DNA from: Pyrrhosoma nymphula
Taxonomy: Eukaryota; Arthropoda; Insecta; Odonata; Coenagrionidae
Assembly: GCA_963573305.1 (NCBI GenBank)
Contig: OY754332.1
Span: 49,513,559 to 49,577,558, forward strand
Reading direction: 5' to 3'
DNA length: 64,000 nt
The notes beneath the pieces were generated by a model. It saw only the letters and a program-made list of their open reading frames with translations. It was not told the origin of the DNA and ran no database searches. Shown piece after piece: positions 46,322-58,200 of this stretch. The position numbers and the translations under genes were made by a program. Position 1 is the stretch's first letter. Every line of letters begins with the position of its first letter.

Positions 46322-49300
46322 CTCTTCCTTGAACTACGACCTTGACGTGGTGGAAGGGCTTGTGCGTTCCAATGACCCCTAGAGCTGGACTGGCAGGAGC
46401 AAGTACATTGCTCCTGGTAGGGCCACCCATGCCAGATAGGTCGAAAGGGTAGGAGCCAGACGAAAGGTAGTTCCGTGATGGCGTCACGTTAAAAATACCG
46501 TTGAGTCGCGTGGGATACCTCTCAACTATCACTTCCCAGAACATGAAAGTCATTCAAAGAGATCTGATTCCTGGCAACTACGGGACGCCGCCCACTAGGG
46601 CGGGTGTCGTGCCCGGCAGCGGGGGAGGCAAGGCCTCCGCGGTCGTCATCACACGAAATCCTTGCACAGAATCAGAATCAAATCAGAAGATACAAGGGAA
46701 AGGAGGGAGAAAAAGAAGAAAAAGAGGAAGAGGAGGAGGAAAACAGTGGTAAAAATAGGAACTTGGAACGTAAGGACCATGATGAGGGCTGGGAAGCTTA
46801 AAAATATTAAGCAGGAAATGGAAAAAGGAAAAATAGATGCTTTGGGATTGTGCGAGGTTAGATGGAAGGATAGCGGGGACTATTGGAGTGATAACTATAG
46901 GGTGATCTACAGTGGGGGAGATGAGAGTCAACTGGTACTGAACACAAAGTTGGGACTGAGGGTGGTAAACATTGAACAGGTGAACGACAGGATACTAGTG
47001 GTAGAAATAAAAGCACGCCCGACGAATTTCGTACTGGTCCAGGTATACATGCCTACGAGCAACCATAGGGAGGAAGAGGTGGAAGAGGTGTACGAGCAAG
47101 TAGAAGAAATAATTAGAGAAGTGCCGGGGAAGAAAAACCTGATAGTGATGGGTGACTGAAATGCAGTGGTGGGAGAAGGGAGGGACGGATTAGAAGTAGG
47201 AGGGTTTGGGCTAGGAAGAAGAAATGATCGCGGGGAAAAGGCAGTTGAATTTTGTAGAAGAAATAATTTAGTAGTGACAAACACTTGGTTTAAGCATCAC
47301 CCCAGGCGTAGGTACACATGGAAAATGCCGGGTGACACTGGGAGATACCAAATTGATTATATAATGGTGAGGCAGAGATTTAGGAACAGTGTGAAAAACT
47401 CTCGTAGTTATCCAGGGGCGGATGCGGACTCGGATCATAACTTGGTGATGATGAAGTGTGAAGTTAGATTTAAAAGGCTTTGTAAAGGTAGGAAAATAAA
47501 GAGGTGGAACCTTGAAGCATTGAAAGGGTTGAAAAGGAGGGAATGCCAAGAGCTAGTAGAAAAGAACATAGGTGAAGAGAAGCGGATAGGAAGCATAGAG
47601 AAGAGATGGGAGGTTATAAAAACAGGCATCGCAGGAGCGGCTGAGAAAACAATAGGAACGGTGGAAAAGAAGAGGGTTAAGAAGCAGTGGGTTACAGAAG
47701 AAATGATAAAGAAAATGGAGGAGAGAAGGATGTGGAAAAACGTGAACACCGACGTAGAGAAGAGGAAGTACAAAGAATTGAATAATAAATTCAGGCGAGT
47801 GACCAATCGGGCAAAAGAAAACTGGTGGAAGGGATAATGTGAGCAAATGGAAAAGATGCAGGAAGAGGGGGAAGTGGGCGCTTTGTACGCCAAGCTGAAA
47901 ATGTTATCGGGTGGTAAGAGATGTCAAACGATACCAAAGGTTAAGGACAAAACAGGGAAGATATTAATCGAACAGGAAGATATCCAAGAAAGATGGAGAG
48001 AATACGTAGAGGAGCTATATGACAGCGATAATAGACCCCTTAGCCTAGATCTAGATGATGAAGGAACAATAGATAAGGATAGCCTCGGATCAGAGTTACT
48101 TGAGAGTGAAATATATAGGGCATTAAGAGAGATGACGGGTAGAAAAGTCGTGGGAACCGATAACCTACCTTCGGAGCTACTGAAGAATCTAGGTAGTAGG
48201 GGGAGAAAATCGTTTTTCGAACTTATTCGCAGGATCTACGAGGAAGGAGTATGGCCAGAGGATTTCGTGAAAACAGTATTAATACCTATCCCGAAGAAGA
48301 AGAAAGCGTCAGAATGCGAGGAGTATAGAACAATCAGCTTAATTTCGCACGCAGCAAAAGTGTTGCTTAGAATACTAAATAGAAGGTTGGAGAACAGAGC
48401 AAAGTGCTATTTAGGCGATGACCAATTTGGGTTTAGGAAGGGGAGGGGAACCAGAGATGCGATTGCGGTAATGAGGACACTTATAGATAGAAACATAGAG
48501 CATAATCAGGATGTTTTCGCTTGTTTTGTAGATTTCGAAAAGGCGTTTGACAGAGTAAACAGGGAGAAACTAATGCAGATACTGGGGAAAATAGGAATAG
48601 ATTGGCGTGATAGGAGACTCATCCGAAACTTATATATGGGGCAGAGGGCTCATGTAAGGGTAGGTGACGGTGAATCAGGGTGGGCAGTTATAGGTCGCGG
48701 GGTGCGGCAAGGGTGCCCGTTGTCGCCTTTACTTTTTAACATCTATGGTGAGGAAATGGTTAGAGAGGCATGGGATGAGCTAGACGTGGGAATGAAAGTG
48801 GGAGGCCAGGGGATAAAGTCGGTTGGATTCGCAGACGACCAGGCGTTGGTCAGTCGGTCAACGAAAGGACTGCAAACTTTAGTAGATGCACTAGAAAAGC
48901 AGTGTGAGAAATACGGAATGAAGATAAATAATAGGAAAACAAAAGTAATGACATTCTGTAGGACAAAGAAAGCGAAGCTGGTGATAAGAGTAGGAAGTCA
49001 CAAACTGGAGCAAGTTGAACAATTTAATTACTTGGGTAGTACGCTAGAAGAAAGAGGACATAGTAGCAAAGACATTAGGAGGAGAATAGCGCTAGCGAAG
49101 GAAGCGTTCAATAATAGAAGGGAGCTGATGACGGGGACCTTAAGTAAGGATGTAAAAAAGAGGCTAGTGAAGAGCTTGATATGGAGTGTGGCGTTGTATG
49201 GGGCGGAAACGTGGACCTTGAGAAAGGAAGACGAAAATAGGCTGAAGGCTTTTGAGATGTGGGTGTGGAGGAGGATGGAGAAGGTGCGTTGGACGGAAAG

Positions 49301-49632
49301 GAAGACAAATGAGGAAGTGCTTGACATGGTGGGCGAGGAGAGGAAACTTATGGATGAGATTAGGGGAAGGCAGGGTAGGTGGCTGGAAGGGGTAATGAGG
49401 GACGATGGTTTGCTGAAGGTCGTGATAGAGGGAAGGATGTTGGGTAAGCGGGGAAGGGGAAGGAAGAGAATCGGTTTTATGGATGGGATGAAGAAAGGTA
49501 GGACTTATGCTGAGATGAAGAAAGAAATACAAGAGGTGGAAAGGGCACAGCACGTGTAAGAGTTCGTTGGATATTCTCTGACTTTCATCACAACCTACCT
49601 CTAACCGGTAGATTACTGTAATGAATGAATGA
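46322..49632 (+). mobile_element. RTE-type retrotransposon, full-length copy C (3311 bp)
   Basis: It is bounded by ATTCAATAAAA (46311-46321) and ATTCAATGAAA (49633-49643), an 11-bp duplication with one difference. Leader, coding region, 3' UTR and ATGA-repeat tail match copy A almost base for base. The right-hand duplication is also the left tip of a fold-back MITE, so the RTE inserted into that MITE's end. Confidence 0.9.
46543..49559 (+). pseudogene. RTE endonuclease/reverse transcriptase ORF, copy C, nearly intact
   Basis: From the linker to the terminal TAA the reading stays in one frame, broken only by TGG to TGA at 47157-47159 (in the endonuclease G-D-W motif) and CAA to TAA at 47835-47837. 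An in-frame 15-nt deletion near 46932 removes 'RGVGM'. A 5-nt expansion near 46675 shifts the first 45 codons out of frame. The RT is complete: 'CFVDFEKAFDRV', 'GVRQGCPLSPLLFN', 'GFADDQALV', the primer-grip side 'MKINNRKTKVM', then 'NYLGSTLEERG' and the 'LYGAETWTL', 'FEMWVWRRM' tail. The 570 codons from 47847 are open. It is the best-preserved RT in the window but still not functional as it stands. Confidence 0.9.
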
Positions 49633-49633
49633 A

Positions 49634-49817
49634 TTCAATGAAAGCAAAAGAATTTCGACTCCTATGTAAGCATTTCGGTCATCAATGTGACCAACGGCAG
49701 CAAGAGTTAAAATCTCGTAAACAAGCACGAATTTACGAGACTTGAACTCCCGGTCGATGGTCACCTAGATGACCGAAGTGCTTGCATAGGAGTCGATATT
49801 CATTTGCTTTCATTGAA
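49634..49817. mobile_element. Fold-back MITE with 59-bp arms
   Basis: The left arm (49634-49692) and right arm (49759-49817) are inverted copies with few mismatches, starting TTCAATGAAAGCAAA and including TCGACTCCTATG and TTCGGTCATC. The centre has a smaller palindrome (CTCGTAAAC ... TTTACGAG). There is no coding content. RTE copy C sits in its left tip. Confidence 0.85.
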
Positions 49818-49929
49818 AATTTGGATGAAACTTATATTTAAATTTACTCGTCAAATTCTTCTCTTCTTGAAGGTCAATTAGAGGACATGTTTTTTTTTAA
49901 ATGTTGCTAGAAAATGAATGAAATGACAT

Positions 49930-50093
49930 TTGCGTCCTAAAGTACCACCTAAAGTACTCTGGGTGCATATATTTACATATATTTGCAATTTTAAAGAAAA
50001 TTTGGATCATTTTGAAATTAGTGCTAAAGTCCATCACCATGATACCAGAAAAAATCTATTAGTGCCTCACTGTAGGCTATCATTAACCAGTAA
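49930..50093 (+). pseudogene. LINE RT C-terminus, part 1
   Basis: 'FKENLDHFEISAKVHHHDTR' and 'LLVPHCRLSLTS' form the 'H-x-Y/H-x-T-R' region of a LINE RT tail. The frame resumes at 50639 after a MITE. Confidence 0.7.
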
Positions 50094-50638
50094 GGGGTCG
50101 TTCAAGTATTACGTAAAACGTTTTGGGGAGGGAGGGGGGGTTGGGCTATCCTTACGTTGTCTTACGTAGTGGGGTGAGGGGGTTTGAGACAGTCTTACGT
50201 ATGATATGAGTTACTTCTGAATTCGTATTTTAATCACTTTTTAAAATTATTTTCGTAGGAAAAATCTTACTTTTTAGGATCACCACCGACGAGGTACGCC
50301 TAAATGTATGCTAAACTATAGAAAAATGTGCCTAAAACCAATTCGTTGTGTTCATTAGTTTGGAGATGTGGTATTTTCAAATATCACATGTTTTGCGAGT
50401 TGTAAGTACAGCGAATCACTAAATATAAAAAGCCGTCATCGATATTCGTGATAAGGTCAGTTTTTGCGCATTTTGACATAGAATCCCCCGTAGTTTACAA
50501 TCTGTATGCATAGTTTAAAAAAGGTCTGATAACTTACGTAAGATTGGGAGGGGAGGATTCGTAACATCCTACGTTGCCTTACATGAGGGGGGGTTAAAAA
50601 GTGGTAAAAGTCGCCTTACGTAATACTTGAATAGCCCA
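50094..50638. mobile_element. 545-bp PIF/Harbinger-like MITE
   Basis: Its ends are GGGGTCGTTCAAGTATTACG and, as reverse complement on the right, TGGGCTATTCAAGTATTACG. A TAA duplication flanks it (50091-50093 and 50639-50641). A 3-bp TWA duplication and G-rich ends fit PIF/Harbinger. Several TTACGTAAG-like words lie inside both ends. There is no coding content. Removing it restores the LINE codons 'LTSKSFDFVQL'. Confidence 0.85.
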
Positions 50639-50888
50639 TAAATCATTTGATTTTGTACAACTTCGCTTGTTTAACCATCTACCCCAAGAGGCTAGAGATG
50701 TCGCCTTTCCAAGGTTCAAGCGTGCCCTCCACTCATGGCTTTTGTCCAAAGCCTTCTTTTAAAAAATGAATATTTGGAGTGCAAACATATCAATACTCAA
50801 TTTTGATCTTTGAGTCTTGCATTTAACGAAGACTATTACACTGTATCTGTGTTTAATGTCAAATAAATAATATTCTATTCTATTCCCC
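50639..50888 (+). pseudogene. LINE RT C-terminus, part 2, with tail
   Basis: 'SFDFVQLRLFNHLPQEARDV' and 'FKRALHSWLLSKAFF' end in a stop at about 50761, then a short 3' UTR ends in ATTCTATTCTATT. The L-F-N-x-L-P block is the usual end of Jockey/CR1-like RT. The tail matches that at 905. Confidence 0.78.
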
Positions 50889-51689
50889 TCGGGCATCCCA
50901 TTGGCGCTTTGGCGGTCGCAGTAGGGGCAATTGCCCCCCCCCCCCCAAAAAAAGCCCGGCATATTTCTTTGTGATGGACGCTTTTTTTATTGAAGTTTTG
51001 GTTGTTTTAATTCAAAATCCAGTTGAATTTTATGCAAACTAAAACTGTTTTTCAAACCTCAAGCTAAATACGAATGTAAATCAAAATTGTATTGGAATTA
51101 GTCGGAACTTGGTGGTAATCGAAAAGGGAAATATGCATTTAGAAAAACTTGCTCTTCTTAAAAGGCAAACTTTTACTTCCAAACCACTTATAACGCGCCA
51201 TTTTGAACATGTTTGTCACGAATTTCCGGGACGAGATTCACGAACTCCCCTTTTCCAATGTTTTTCATTAATACCTTCATCATTCTGCAACCGAATGAAA
51301 CTGCGCCAAAAATGTTTTCCAGATTCCATTGGGTCCGGATAGAAATGTCTGGCTACCCGATTTCAGACGGTCGAAATCATCTATAAAATTAAATTAAAAA
51401 CTAGTAATTGTAATGAACCCAAGTCTCCAAATAATGTTGGTCATAATTAAAAATTTATCTTGAACATAAATTTTAATCTACCTTCCAACAAGAAATAATG
51501 AAAATGGATTTTGTTTTTAAAAAATTTAAATCGTCCAGTATTCTAAAAATAGTTGGGCATTTACGACTCAAAAAATCAATTTATTGTGTGTATTAAAAAA
51601 AAGCGGCTATTGGAGTACTGCATACCAAGACCGCTGGTTCCCCCCCCCCTTCCGAACCTCTGGTCTGGGGCCGCCCCTGCATTAACGCC
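50889..51689. other. Stretch with hAT-like end motifs
   Basis: AGTAGGGGCAATTGCCCC near 50918 and GGTCTGGGGCCGCCCCTG near 51662 both resemble hAT ends, each next to a run of C. No matching target duplication was found, so I do not call an element. The rest is AT-rich and unassigned. Confidence 0.35.
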
Positions 51690-51882
51690 TCACATGCGGT
51701 CCACCCACCGCCAGTGAATGAGCCAGCGGCGGCAGTGAGCATCGCCCTAAAGCCGAGATTCGGCCGGAGATGCCTCCGCGCCGGATAGGGGTTGTCGAGA
51801 GGCGTTGTCACTGTTCCAGTTCCGCGTATCGCAAGAATTTCGCATTCATTGGTGGACCCATCCGTCCATTTCACGAGAGGCA
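51690..51882 (-). CDS. Possible coding exon of unknown gene
   Basis: The minus strand is open from about 51883, beginning 'VDGVPLVKWTDGSTNECEIL' across the hAT target site and continuing 'PYPARRHLRPNLGFRAM' to about 51690. Composition is GC-rich at third positions, unlike the surrounding repeats. 'KW-x-DGS...(C/A)EIL' resembles short Tudor- or BEN-associated segments, but I cannot assign a family. A GGCG/GTGGGT site near 51700 could be a splice donor. An in-frame stop lies a few codons upstream of the hAT element. This may be a host exon or an old repeat. Confidence 0.25.
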
Positions 51883-51890
51883 CTCCATCC

Positions 51891-52568
51891 TAGGCCTGGG
51901 CGGTTAAACCAAACTCAATATCAATACTCAAAACTCAAAAGTATTGAGATTGACCTCAATGTCAATATTGGTAATTGAGTCGTCAAATATTGATGTTGAT
52001 ATATTGAGCAATCAATACTTCAATATCTCAATATAAATATTGAGGTCGGTATCTCAATATCAATATTGAGTTATTGAGGTCAATAACTCAATTACAATGA
52101 CATTGAAAAAGCGAAAAAAACACATAGCATTTGTGAATGTCGAGATGTCGCGATTTAAATGTACATATCACTAAAATACAAATGAAAAATTGGGTGAATT
52201 CAATAACAAAAATAGTTGTGCCGATATAGCACAATATCTGAGCTGTATTTACATTGGGATAGGGCAGTGCTCAATGTTTTTGGAGATAAAAATTAGCATT
52301 TCGGCGTTGTGTCCAGTTAATGAAGTTCTTGTATCTGTAATAATGTTTCCCCCGGTGCTGAACAATCTTTCTGAGGGAACACTAGATGCAGAAATCACTA
52401 GGTACATACTTTCGGGCGAACGGTGACAGCTTCGGAAGCGATCCACTGTGCAGATGCCACCACTTTAAAGGATCTTCTGTGACCACATCAATATCATATT
52501 TATTGAGACTCAATATAAAAAAAATATTGAGTTATACTCAATATATTGAAATTTTGCCCAGCCCTACT
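51891..52568. mobile_element. 678-bp hAT element remnant rich in TATTGAG motifs
   Basis: The ends are TAGGCCTGGGCGG on the left and TTTTGCCCAGCCCTA on the right. A perfect 8-bp duplication CTCCATCC flanks it (51883-51890 and 52569-52576). Subterminal regions are dense in CAATATTGAG-like words. A minus-strand piece (52446-52252) encodes 'ISASSVPSERLFSTGG' and 'TSLTGHNAEMLIFISKN', the C-terminal dimerisation domain of ZBED-type hAT transposases. The rest of the transposase is missing, so it is an internally deleted derivative of an autonomous element. Confidence 0.93.
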
Positions 52569-52576
52569 CCATCCAC

Positions 52577-55248
52577 GGTAATGCATGCCTACATGGTGAT
52601 GGGACACTTAGACACAAAAACTACTCCCGTACTTTTCATTGCATTTCAGGCCGTTCAAACACATTTTTAATTGGTTTGTGAGGCGTTTATAGAAATTAAT
52701 TTTGAAAAACGAAACCCAACATGCATCTTACTCGTAACTTTGAAAATATATGCGTGGTCAACTCAATATTGTTATGCATTTTAAATCTATTACTGTATTA
52801 GCGTAGCACAATGTACTCTTGTATTCTAAATATTCTTCTAAAATATATATCCGTCCAAATGAATCTGTTGCAAGTTGTGAGAGAATGTTGAAAATTTATT
52901 TTTAAATGATTTAAAATGAAAAACAATTTAAAAAAATCATATTAAAAGAGGATTTTTTTCAAGTTTTTAATTTATTTTAAAACTATGTTTGGAAACCTGC
53001 GAACTTTGTTGGGACATTGCAATTCATTTATATCGTCTAACATGTTCATATATTATTTTATAGCTTATCTTCACGATACGAGAAACAATTTTGTAACTTT
53101 ATTTGTAGAAAAAGATTAAGTATTTTTTTACTGACTCTTGTGCACATGATAATATACCTATTGAAAATCACATTTTAAAAATATTCTTTTTTTAATGTTC
53201 TTAACCATCAAGCTACCGAAAAAAATGAAATATTTTAACAGTTATGCTGTAATTCATTAAACATTTCCTAAAATATTCTTTTTATTTGAAGATCTTATTG
53301 ATTAATTCAATTCATTCCATGCTTAGTAGCACAAGTCAGGCATTCTAATATTTCCATACTTTTACCATCCCTTAAAATAATAATATCCCTTCAATTTTGT
53401 GGGTTTCAATTTCTCTCATGTGTGTTACGTGAATACTTTTCATATTCACGTAACGCTGGAAAATTTTTATCTTAAATTTCTTGCACAGGAGGGAAATTTT
53501 TCAATTCTGTTGCTAAACACTAACTGGGGAAATGTTGAGGATTCAAAATTTCCCGCGGTATTGGCCTCTTTAAATTCTCACTCGCGATTATAATGGTATC
53601 ATAAAATGATGCATTACAAAATCAATTTAAATCGCTGAAAAGTAATTAGGAACTTGAAATCGAGGCAGAAAAATTAAAAAAAGGATCAATTCACTCAAAA
53701 ATGCATTCACAAAGCATTTCGTAATTCAATATCACAACCATAAATAAAAATAAATTTCCTCATATATATTTAAAATTGATTTACGAAAATACCTTACACG
53801 AAATGCGTGTAATGATATCCTGGAAATTACATGCATTACGAAATAAATTTAAATAGACTTCTAGAGACAATATTCTCTTAGTGCACTTTACAAGCAGCAT
53901 CAGATTCACAACAACCGCAGCAAAAATAGAAAAAATTCATGGGACAAAAAAAAAACACAACAATAATTGAAATGAGATAAAAACGCAAAAGGAACAACCA
54001 CAGTGAATACCGCAGCAAAAATTGCAAATAAAGCAGCTACATCCACAAAAACTCATTTAAAGCTTCATCCTTGTTTTAAAGACTTTTTTTAATGGGTCGT
54101 GAATCCTTGGTTTATAACAGAAATTTGCTTAATACTATCGGGATCGAACCGACTCCAAAGCGATAAAGATAAAACCGAGACATTCGCACTCTCTGTTTAT
54201 GGCACTTCCCCTCACTGATTTTATTACGCGCCGTATTTCTGTTGGATAGTAGCTATAATCACTTGTTCTTCCCGCGATAACGACCTTTCGTTTATCAATC
54301 GGAATAAAATCTTGTATTCTCTCTCCCCCCCAGACTTATTACAGCCTTTTCATTGACATATGCAAGCGTTGTAATCCCCCACCATTCATCTCGATGAACG
54401 CCTACCATATGTTCCTGAATTTACCCCGGGCCTTTGAGAGGATGCAACGATAGTGACCTAATCTAATGAGACGCACCACCAACCATTCATTGGAATACGC
54501 TTTCCGGAATTGAGTGGCATGATCTAAATTAGCTAAGGTGGTGGGGTTCACCTCTGCCTCCACTGCAAATTCCGGTAGAGCTCAACATTACGCAACAGGG
54601 AAAAGCAAGGACTAGTAATTTTCGATAATCTCTCAATATTTCCCAGACTAGAAGAAAACGTTCATGCGGTGACGGAGCTGTCCCCCCCATAATTAAATCT
54701 CGAGGCCCTCCAATCTGTTCTAAGTGGACTCAAAGTAGCTGACTTTAAGGCGAATGAAAACCTACGCCAAGGGTGGTGTTTGAACTAATCATTCCTGTTC
54801 GTAATTACCATTTTATTTTTCCTGCAGAGCTCAATCACCTTCTCACCGCGTGGTTTCTTGCTCCCAGTCCAAAGGCGCTCTTTCTATCTTCACTGCCCTC
54901 TCTTTTTTCACCACAGGCCTAGTTACAATACCCCGTGACAGATATTTACTTTACGGATCTTTCCCAAATATCTCTTCCATATGGTTTTATATTTCGTCAA
55001 CTCCTTTCTCTATAAAAATGTGTAATGAAAAAGAGGGGTTGGGACAAGGTTTTGTGCGAAAATGAAAATTTTTATTGGGTTTGTCAAACGCAAGGTTTAT
55101 ATTTTGTTTATCCCAACTGTTGCCTATGTGACGCGGGCATTGGTCGCGATGGTTTACATTCAAATAGAAGTGGCAAGAATAAACATTCAGTGATATAAAG
55201 AGTAGAGTAATAAATGCATACTTCAATGAGAAGGGAAAGTAGCGGTGG
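52577..55248. other. AT-rich unassigned stretch
   Basis: No gene recognised. 53424-53454 is a perfect 12-bp-arm hairpin (GTTACGTGAATA, 7-nt loop). A minus-strand GGTTCGATCCC near 54150 is B-box-like and may mark a SINE remnant. 53900-54060 is A-rich. Confidence 0.45.
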
Positions 55249-55256
55249 TCTCTACG

Positions 55257-58200
55257 CAAGGCCCTACCCAGGAAAATATTTCGGGGGGTTTGCTACCTAC
55301 CTTTCGGGGGGGGAGAGGGAAGGGGTGGGGTTTGCTTAATAATTATTAGTGATAGATTTTTTCCATAAAATTATATGTTAACTGTTAAAATGTAACTGTG
55401 AAGGAATGTGAATGAATAAATTACAAAGTTTTCTCAGATGCATGATTATATGTACATTAAAAAGAAAAAATAGCAGTAGTTTATTGAACTTTACCTTGCA
55501 AGAACTATTCTTCTATCTTTCTTCCATGCAAACATTATAATAATTTCTTCTGTCGGAACAGGAATGGCTCCGTGAACTGACAAAAGAACTAGTCCAGTAA
55601 GCCTATACTCATGCTCGCACGAGTTTCTCAAATAGGTTTTTAATCTTCTTCGAGTCGAAAATGCCCTCTCAGGTGTGGCAGTAGTCACGGTCAGGGAAGA
55701 AATTATGTCCAGCATTATGAATATATCAGGGAAAAGTTCCTTGTTGCACTCACATAAGGCCTCAATGGCGCAAGAGGGTCTACCATGCTTATATTTTTTC
55801 TTCCAATAAATCTTCCACATTTGGAACTCTGACTGAAATAATTCCAGGTCTACTTTATCTTCGTACAGTTTTAAGGTATCTGTTTCTAATTCCTTATCAG
55901 AGCATAGTGAAGGGATTAGGTATTTTAGAGTGCTAAGAACATCTATGTGGTCACTGAACCTGCATTTCAGCTGACTCATTAAGTCATCAAGAAGTGGAAT
56001 GGTCAAAGCTATTTTAAAATACTTCTCTGGGTCTTTTTCGGAGTAGTTACTTCTGTGGAGTTGGATAATGTCAATCTTGGTGTACATATTTCTTCTCCAA
56101 CATCATTCAGCAAGGCCTTGGCCGTTGTAAAAGTTTTAGAAAATTCTTGATCGATTGTACTTCGAATGTTCCCAATGCGTTCATCAATGTTTTTCACTTG
56201 ATCAACTCCTGACTTTAGATCACAGAGGGGGGACTGAAGCACCTTGTATGCTGTTATTGTGGCCGAAAATATACGAGTATCGTACTTGCCAGAGCACATG
56301 GCATATTACAAACTCACTTGCAAGTATGGACCTCAAAAACGAAGATGCTTTAGAATCTTTGTGTCTTTGCTGATGCTTTAGATGCTTTAGAGAAGAAGAT
56401 GCTTTAGAATCTTTTAGAATGTCAGTGCTTTGGCTTAGGCTTTCTAAGGTTTGAACAACAGCCTTATAGACTTCTTTGAACTTCAGGAGGCTATTGTGGT
56501 TTTCCACCCATCTTGTTTCACACATGGATGTCAATGTTTTCCATTTACATTCGGGAAAATTTGATGTTATAAAAGATTGTAAAGAAGTTCATTTGTTCTT
56601 TTTGGAAAAAAGTTTGCGACTGCTTTAACGGTTCCTAAAGAGTCCGGAAATTCCCATAATTGAAAACAGGTTCTTCATATTTGACTAATATTGGTTCATG
56701 GTCATTTGTGCCCCTTAGTGCTAACTCCTGCCGACCACACAGTTTTACAGTATCTAAAATAAAAGCAAGCTTCAGTCGATTTTCTTCGACTTGTTTTTTT
56801 TTCTTGCTGAACTGACAACGTTTCTTACATCCAGGTTTTGACCATTTTTTGTTTTTACAAAAGTACTACCGATAATCATTGCATCCTAATGGTAGCTGTG
56901 AGATTCGTGATTTTAAAAGGTCTCCAAGGCATTATTCCATTTGTTGAAGGGTTCCTTTACTAGAGATTTTAATGATTGCCTGCATCCTTTTCCTCGCAGT
57001 CTTAAGAAAATAATACACAGTATTTACAAAGAGCTCAATAACTTTTTGTGTAGGCCAACCATGGATATCGAGTTAACCACTGACTTTGAAAGCGAAGATT
57101 TCTTTTTCCACTCATAGGAAATTTAAAACTGTTCTCTGGAACCTAAGGGGAAGTCAAGAGTTGGAATTTCAGTTCATCGTCTAAAGTCAACCCGAGAAAT
57201 TTCCCAATATCATTAGGGTGAAATAATTCATTATTCCTGACCTCAAATGTTTGTTTCCGTATTTTTTACCTCTGTTGGGGTAGAAGGAACAGGAATACTA
57301 GACTCAGAGCTAGTGCTTGATTTTTGAGTTTTTGGGAAAAATTTAAAAAGTGAACCCTGACTACTGGTAGCTTGTCGTTTCGCCATAGCTTTCTTCCGCC
57401 CCACTTAAAAGGAAAAAAGTTGTTCCAAAAAGAACAAAGGTTAGGTTCCAACTTATTATGTCATTGGCCTAACACTATGTTTACAAACGCAAAACAAGTA
57501 AGCCTAGGTCAATATGTTTAATTAATTCAACAAATAAGTCGTAACAATAAAGGTTAAGTTACAAGTTATTATGTCATCTAACACTGTGTTACAGACGCAA
57601 AATAAGTAGGTCTAGGCCGGAGACAGCCGCCGTAAATAAATAATTTCTAAAGGCTACGTATGAAGAACGAAAAACGATAAAAGCTTTTTTTTACTTTCAA
57701 TGGTCTAAAAAGAAAATTACCACGACTTTATGATACACTAAAATTCATACAACTAAAGTAGTCTAATACACCAAAGCAAACCTTAAATAATAATTAAACA
57801 CGCTCGGTTTATAAAACGTTAGTGACTAACCTAACCTCAAACACTTACTAGACGATAGCTATCTGAACAATGGAAATTTCCCAAAATATGATTGATAATC
57901 TTACCTTAAATTATATTCTGAGAAAACTGCTGATGTTAACAAAATGTACAGATACAAAGCAAAATATGGTGTAGTATATTCAAGAATGAATACTGTTAGT
58001 ACTACGCATTGTTATAAACCGTCAAGAGTGAAGTGACAAGACAACTCAAAACCATCAACTAAGCTAGCTAGTAGCGCAGTATCAGCACTCCTTGCAGTAG
58101 TAGAAATAACTACTCGAGAACAGCAATTTGCAGAATACCCTACGGCGTGGGGTTGACACGACACCCGAACAACAGGCAAATTTTTTATGTGAAAATATAA

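Noticed and set aside
50916..51680. A complete hAT element between two C-rich hAT-like ends
   Set aside because: The 8 bases outside the two candidate ends do not match, and no transposase sequence lies between them.
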